Of a DNA stretch of 6,460 nt, positions 5,991 through 6,460 are shown piece after piece (the stretch's first letter is position 1; the number at the start of each line of letters is the position of its first letter). The DNA is taken from contig JAFQJY010000022.1 in NCBI GenBank assembly GCA_017414845.1, positions 1-6,460 on the forward strand, given 5' to 3'. A model generated the notes under the pieces. It did no database searches and had not been told where the DNA came from. It saw only the letters and a list, made by a program, of their open reading frames with translations. The stretch is from Alphaproteobacteria bacterium. GTDB taxonomy: Bacteria; Pseudomonadota; Alphaproteobacteria; RF32; UBA3637. The translations under genes were made by a program, and so were the position numbers.

Positions 5991-6024
5991 TTGATTTAAA
6001 AACTATTTTCTAAAAGGATAAACA

Positions 6025-6460
6025 ATGACACAAAAAAATCAACCGAAAAAACCAAAAATTCCTCCGATGCAGGAAAAGAACGAAGAAAAAGTACAGGAAC
6101 AACCGATACCTCAACGGGATTATGAGGCTGAAATCGCAGACTTAAAAGACAAATACCTGCGTTCTTATGCCGAAATGGAAAATGTCAGAAAAAGGTGTCA
6201 GGCAGAAATTGTTTCTCGTTCCAAAGTGGCTATTGCCGATTTTGCAAAAGATTTGTTGCCGGTTGCCGATAATTTGGAAAGAGCGTTGGCTTTGCCTATT
6301 CCTGAGGAACTTAAAGAAAACGAGTTTATGAAAAATTTCGTCAGTGGCGTTCAAATGACTTTGAAGAGTTTGCAAACGGCATTTGAAAAAAATCAGATTA
6401 CACCGATAGAAAGTCTCGGACGGGTCTTTAATCCCGAATATGAACAGGTTATTCAGGAAA
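6025..6460 (+). CDS. grpE: GrpE, nucleotide exchange factor of DnaK, 3' end outside the window
   Basis: The start of GrpE, the cytoplasmic dimer that releases ADP from DnaK in the heat-shock chaperone cycle. The window holds 145 complete codons and one extra base; about 40-50 C-terminal residues are missing by comparison with usual GrpE lengths. A charged, low-complexity N-terminus rich in Lys, Gln and Pro (residues 1-30) leads into the long dimerisation helix, with the signature DLKDKYLRSYAEMENVRKR (~40-58). Next come FAKDLLPVADNLERAL (~73-88) and the start of the beta head, 'ITPIESLGRVFNPEYEQV' (~125-142). AAAAGGA ends 6 nt before the ATG, a good ribosome site. The gene is divergent from rph, and hrcA, its frequent upstream partner in Alphaproteobacteria, is absent here. 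Heat induction is inferred from the promoter candidate upstream. Confidence 0.95.
   Translation, partial: MTQKNQPKKPKIPPMQEKNEEKVQEQPIPQRDYEAEIADLKDKYLRSYAEMENVRKRCQAEIVSRSKVAIADFAKDLLPVADNLERALALPIPEELKENEFMKNFVSGVQMTLKSLQTAFEKNQITPIESLGRVFNPEYEQVIQE

Noticed and set aside
5937..6024. CIRCE element (HrcA operator) before grpE
   Set aside because: Neither TTAGCACTC nor its inverted partner is present, even with a few mismatches. The only symmetry is the short CCTA/TAGG palindrome.

Overview
The window looks like ordinary chromosomal DNA of an AT-rich, densely packed alphaproteobacterium. Three things point there. The C-terminal part of the RNase D homologue has the alphaproteobacterial form, and the rdgB-rph pair lies back to back with grpE, an order I recall around hrcA-grpE in that class. 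The single pseudopilin carries a 'GRSMIEMLxVLAIIGV' leader of the kind I remember from low-GC, gut-associated uncultured Alphaproteobacteria. The lineage is an inference from memory, not a search. I see no rRNA, tRNA, CRISPR array, insertion sequence or phage gene.

Layout. (1) Positions 1-1907, + strand: a membrane PAS-GGDEF diguanylate cyclase, probably cut at its 5' end by the window edge, overlapping by ATGA a small FtsB/DivIC-type divisome protein. (2) Positions 1834-3033, - strand: ribonuclease D (rnd), whose 3' end runs 74 bp antisense into ftsB. (3) Positions 3034-3106: a 73-bp divergent promoter region with two face-to-face sigma70-like promoters, -35 boxes one base apart. Both -10 boxes lie so close to the start codons that rnd, and perhaps cca, would be made from leaderless mRNAs. 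(4) Positions 3107-4668, + strand: a class II CCA-adding/poly(A) polymerase family enzyme, coupled by TGATG to a type IV pilin-like gene with six cysteines. (5) Positions 4655-5936, - strand: rph then rdgB, overlapping by 8 bp; the rdgB tail overlaps the pilin tail by 14 bp. (6) Positions 5937-6024: an 88-bp divergent region with an RpoH-like promoter candidate for grpE. (7) Positions 6025-6460, + strand: the first 145 codons of grpE, cut by the window end.

Functionally, rnd, cca and rph all act on tRNA 3' ends: RNase D and RNase PH trim, and the nucleotidyltransferase adds or repairs CCA. RdgB sanitises the nucleotide pool, and GrpE is the DnaK exchange factor. The GGDEF-ftsB pair links c-di-GMP synthesis to cell division by position only. 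The pilin is the accessory-looking gene. There is almost no non-coding DNA (two gaps of 73 and 88 bp) and no convincing intrinsic terminator. I do not see a new multi-gene system. The most unusual points are the leaderless-type divergent promoters, the CCA enzyme-pilin coupling, the long antisense rnd/ftsB overlap and the absence of hrcA before grpE.
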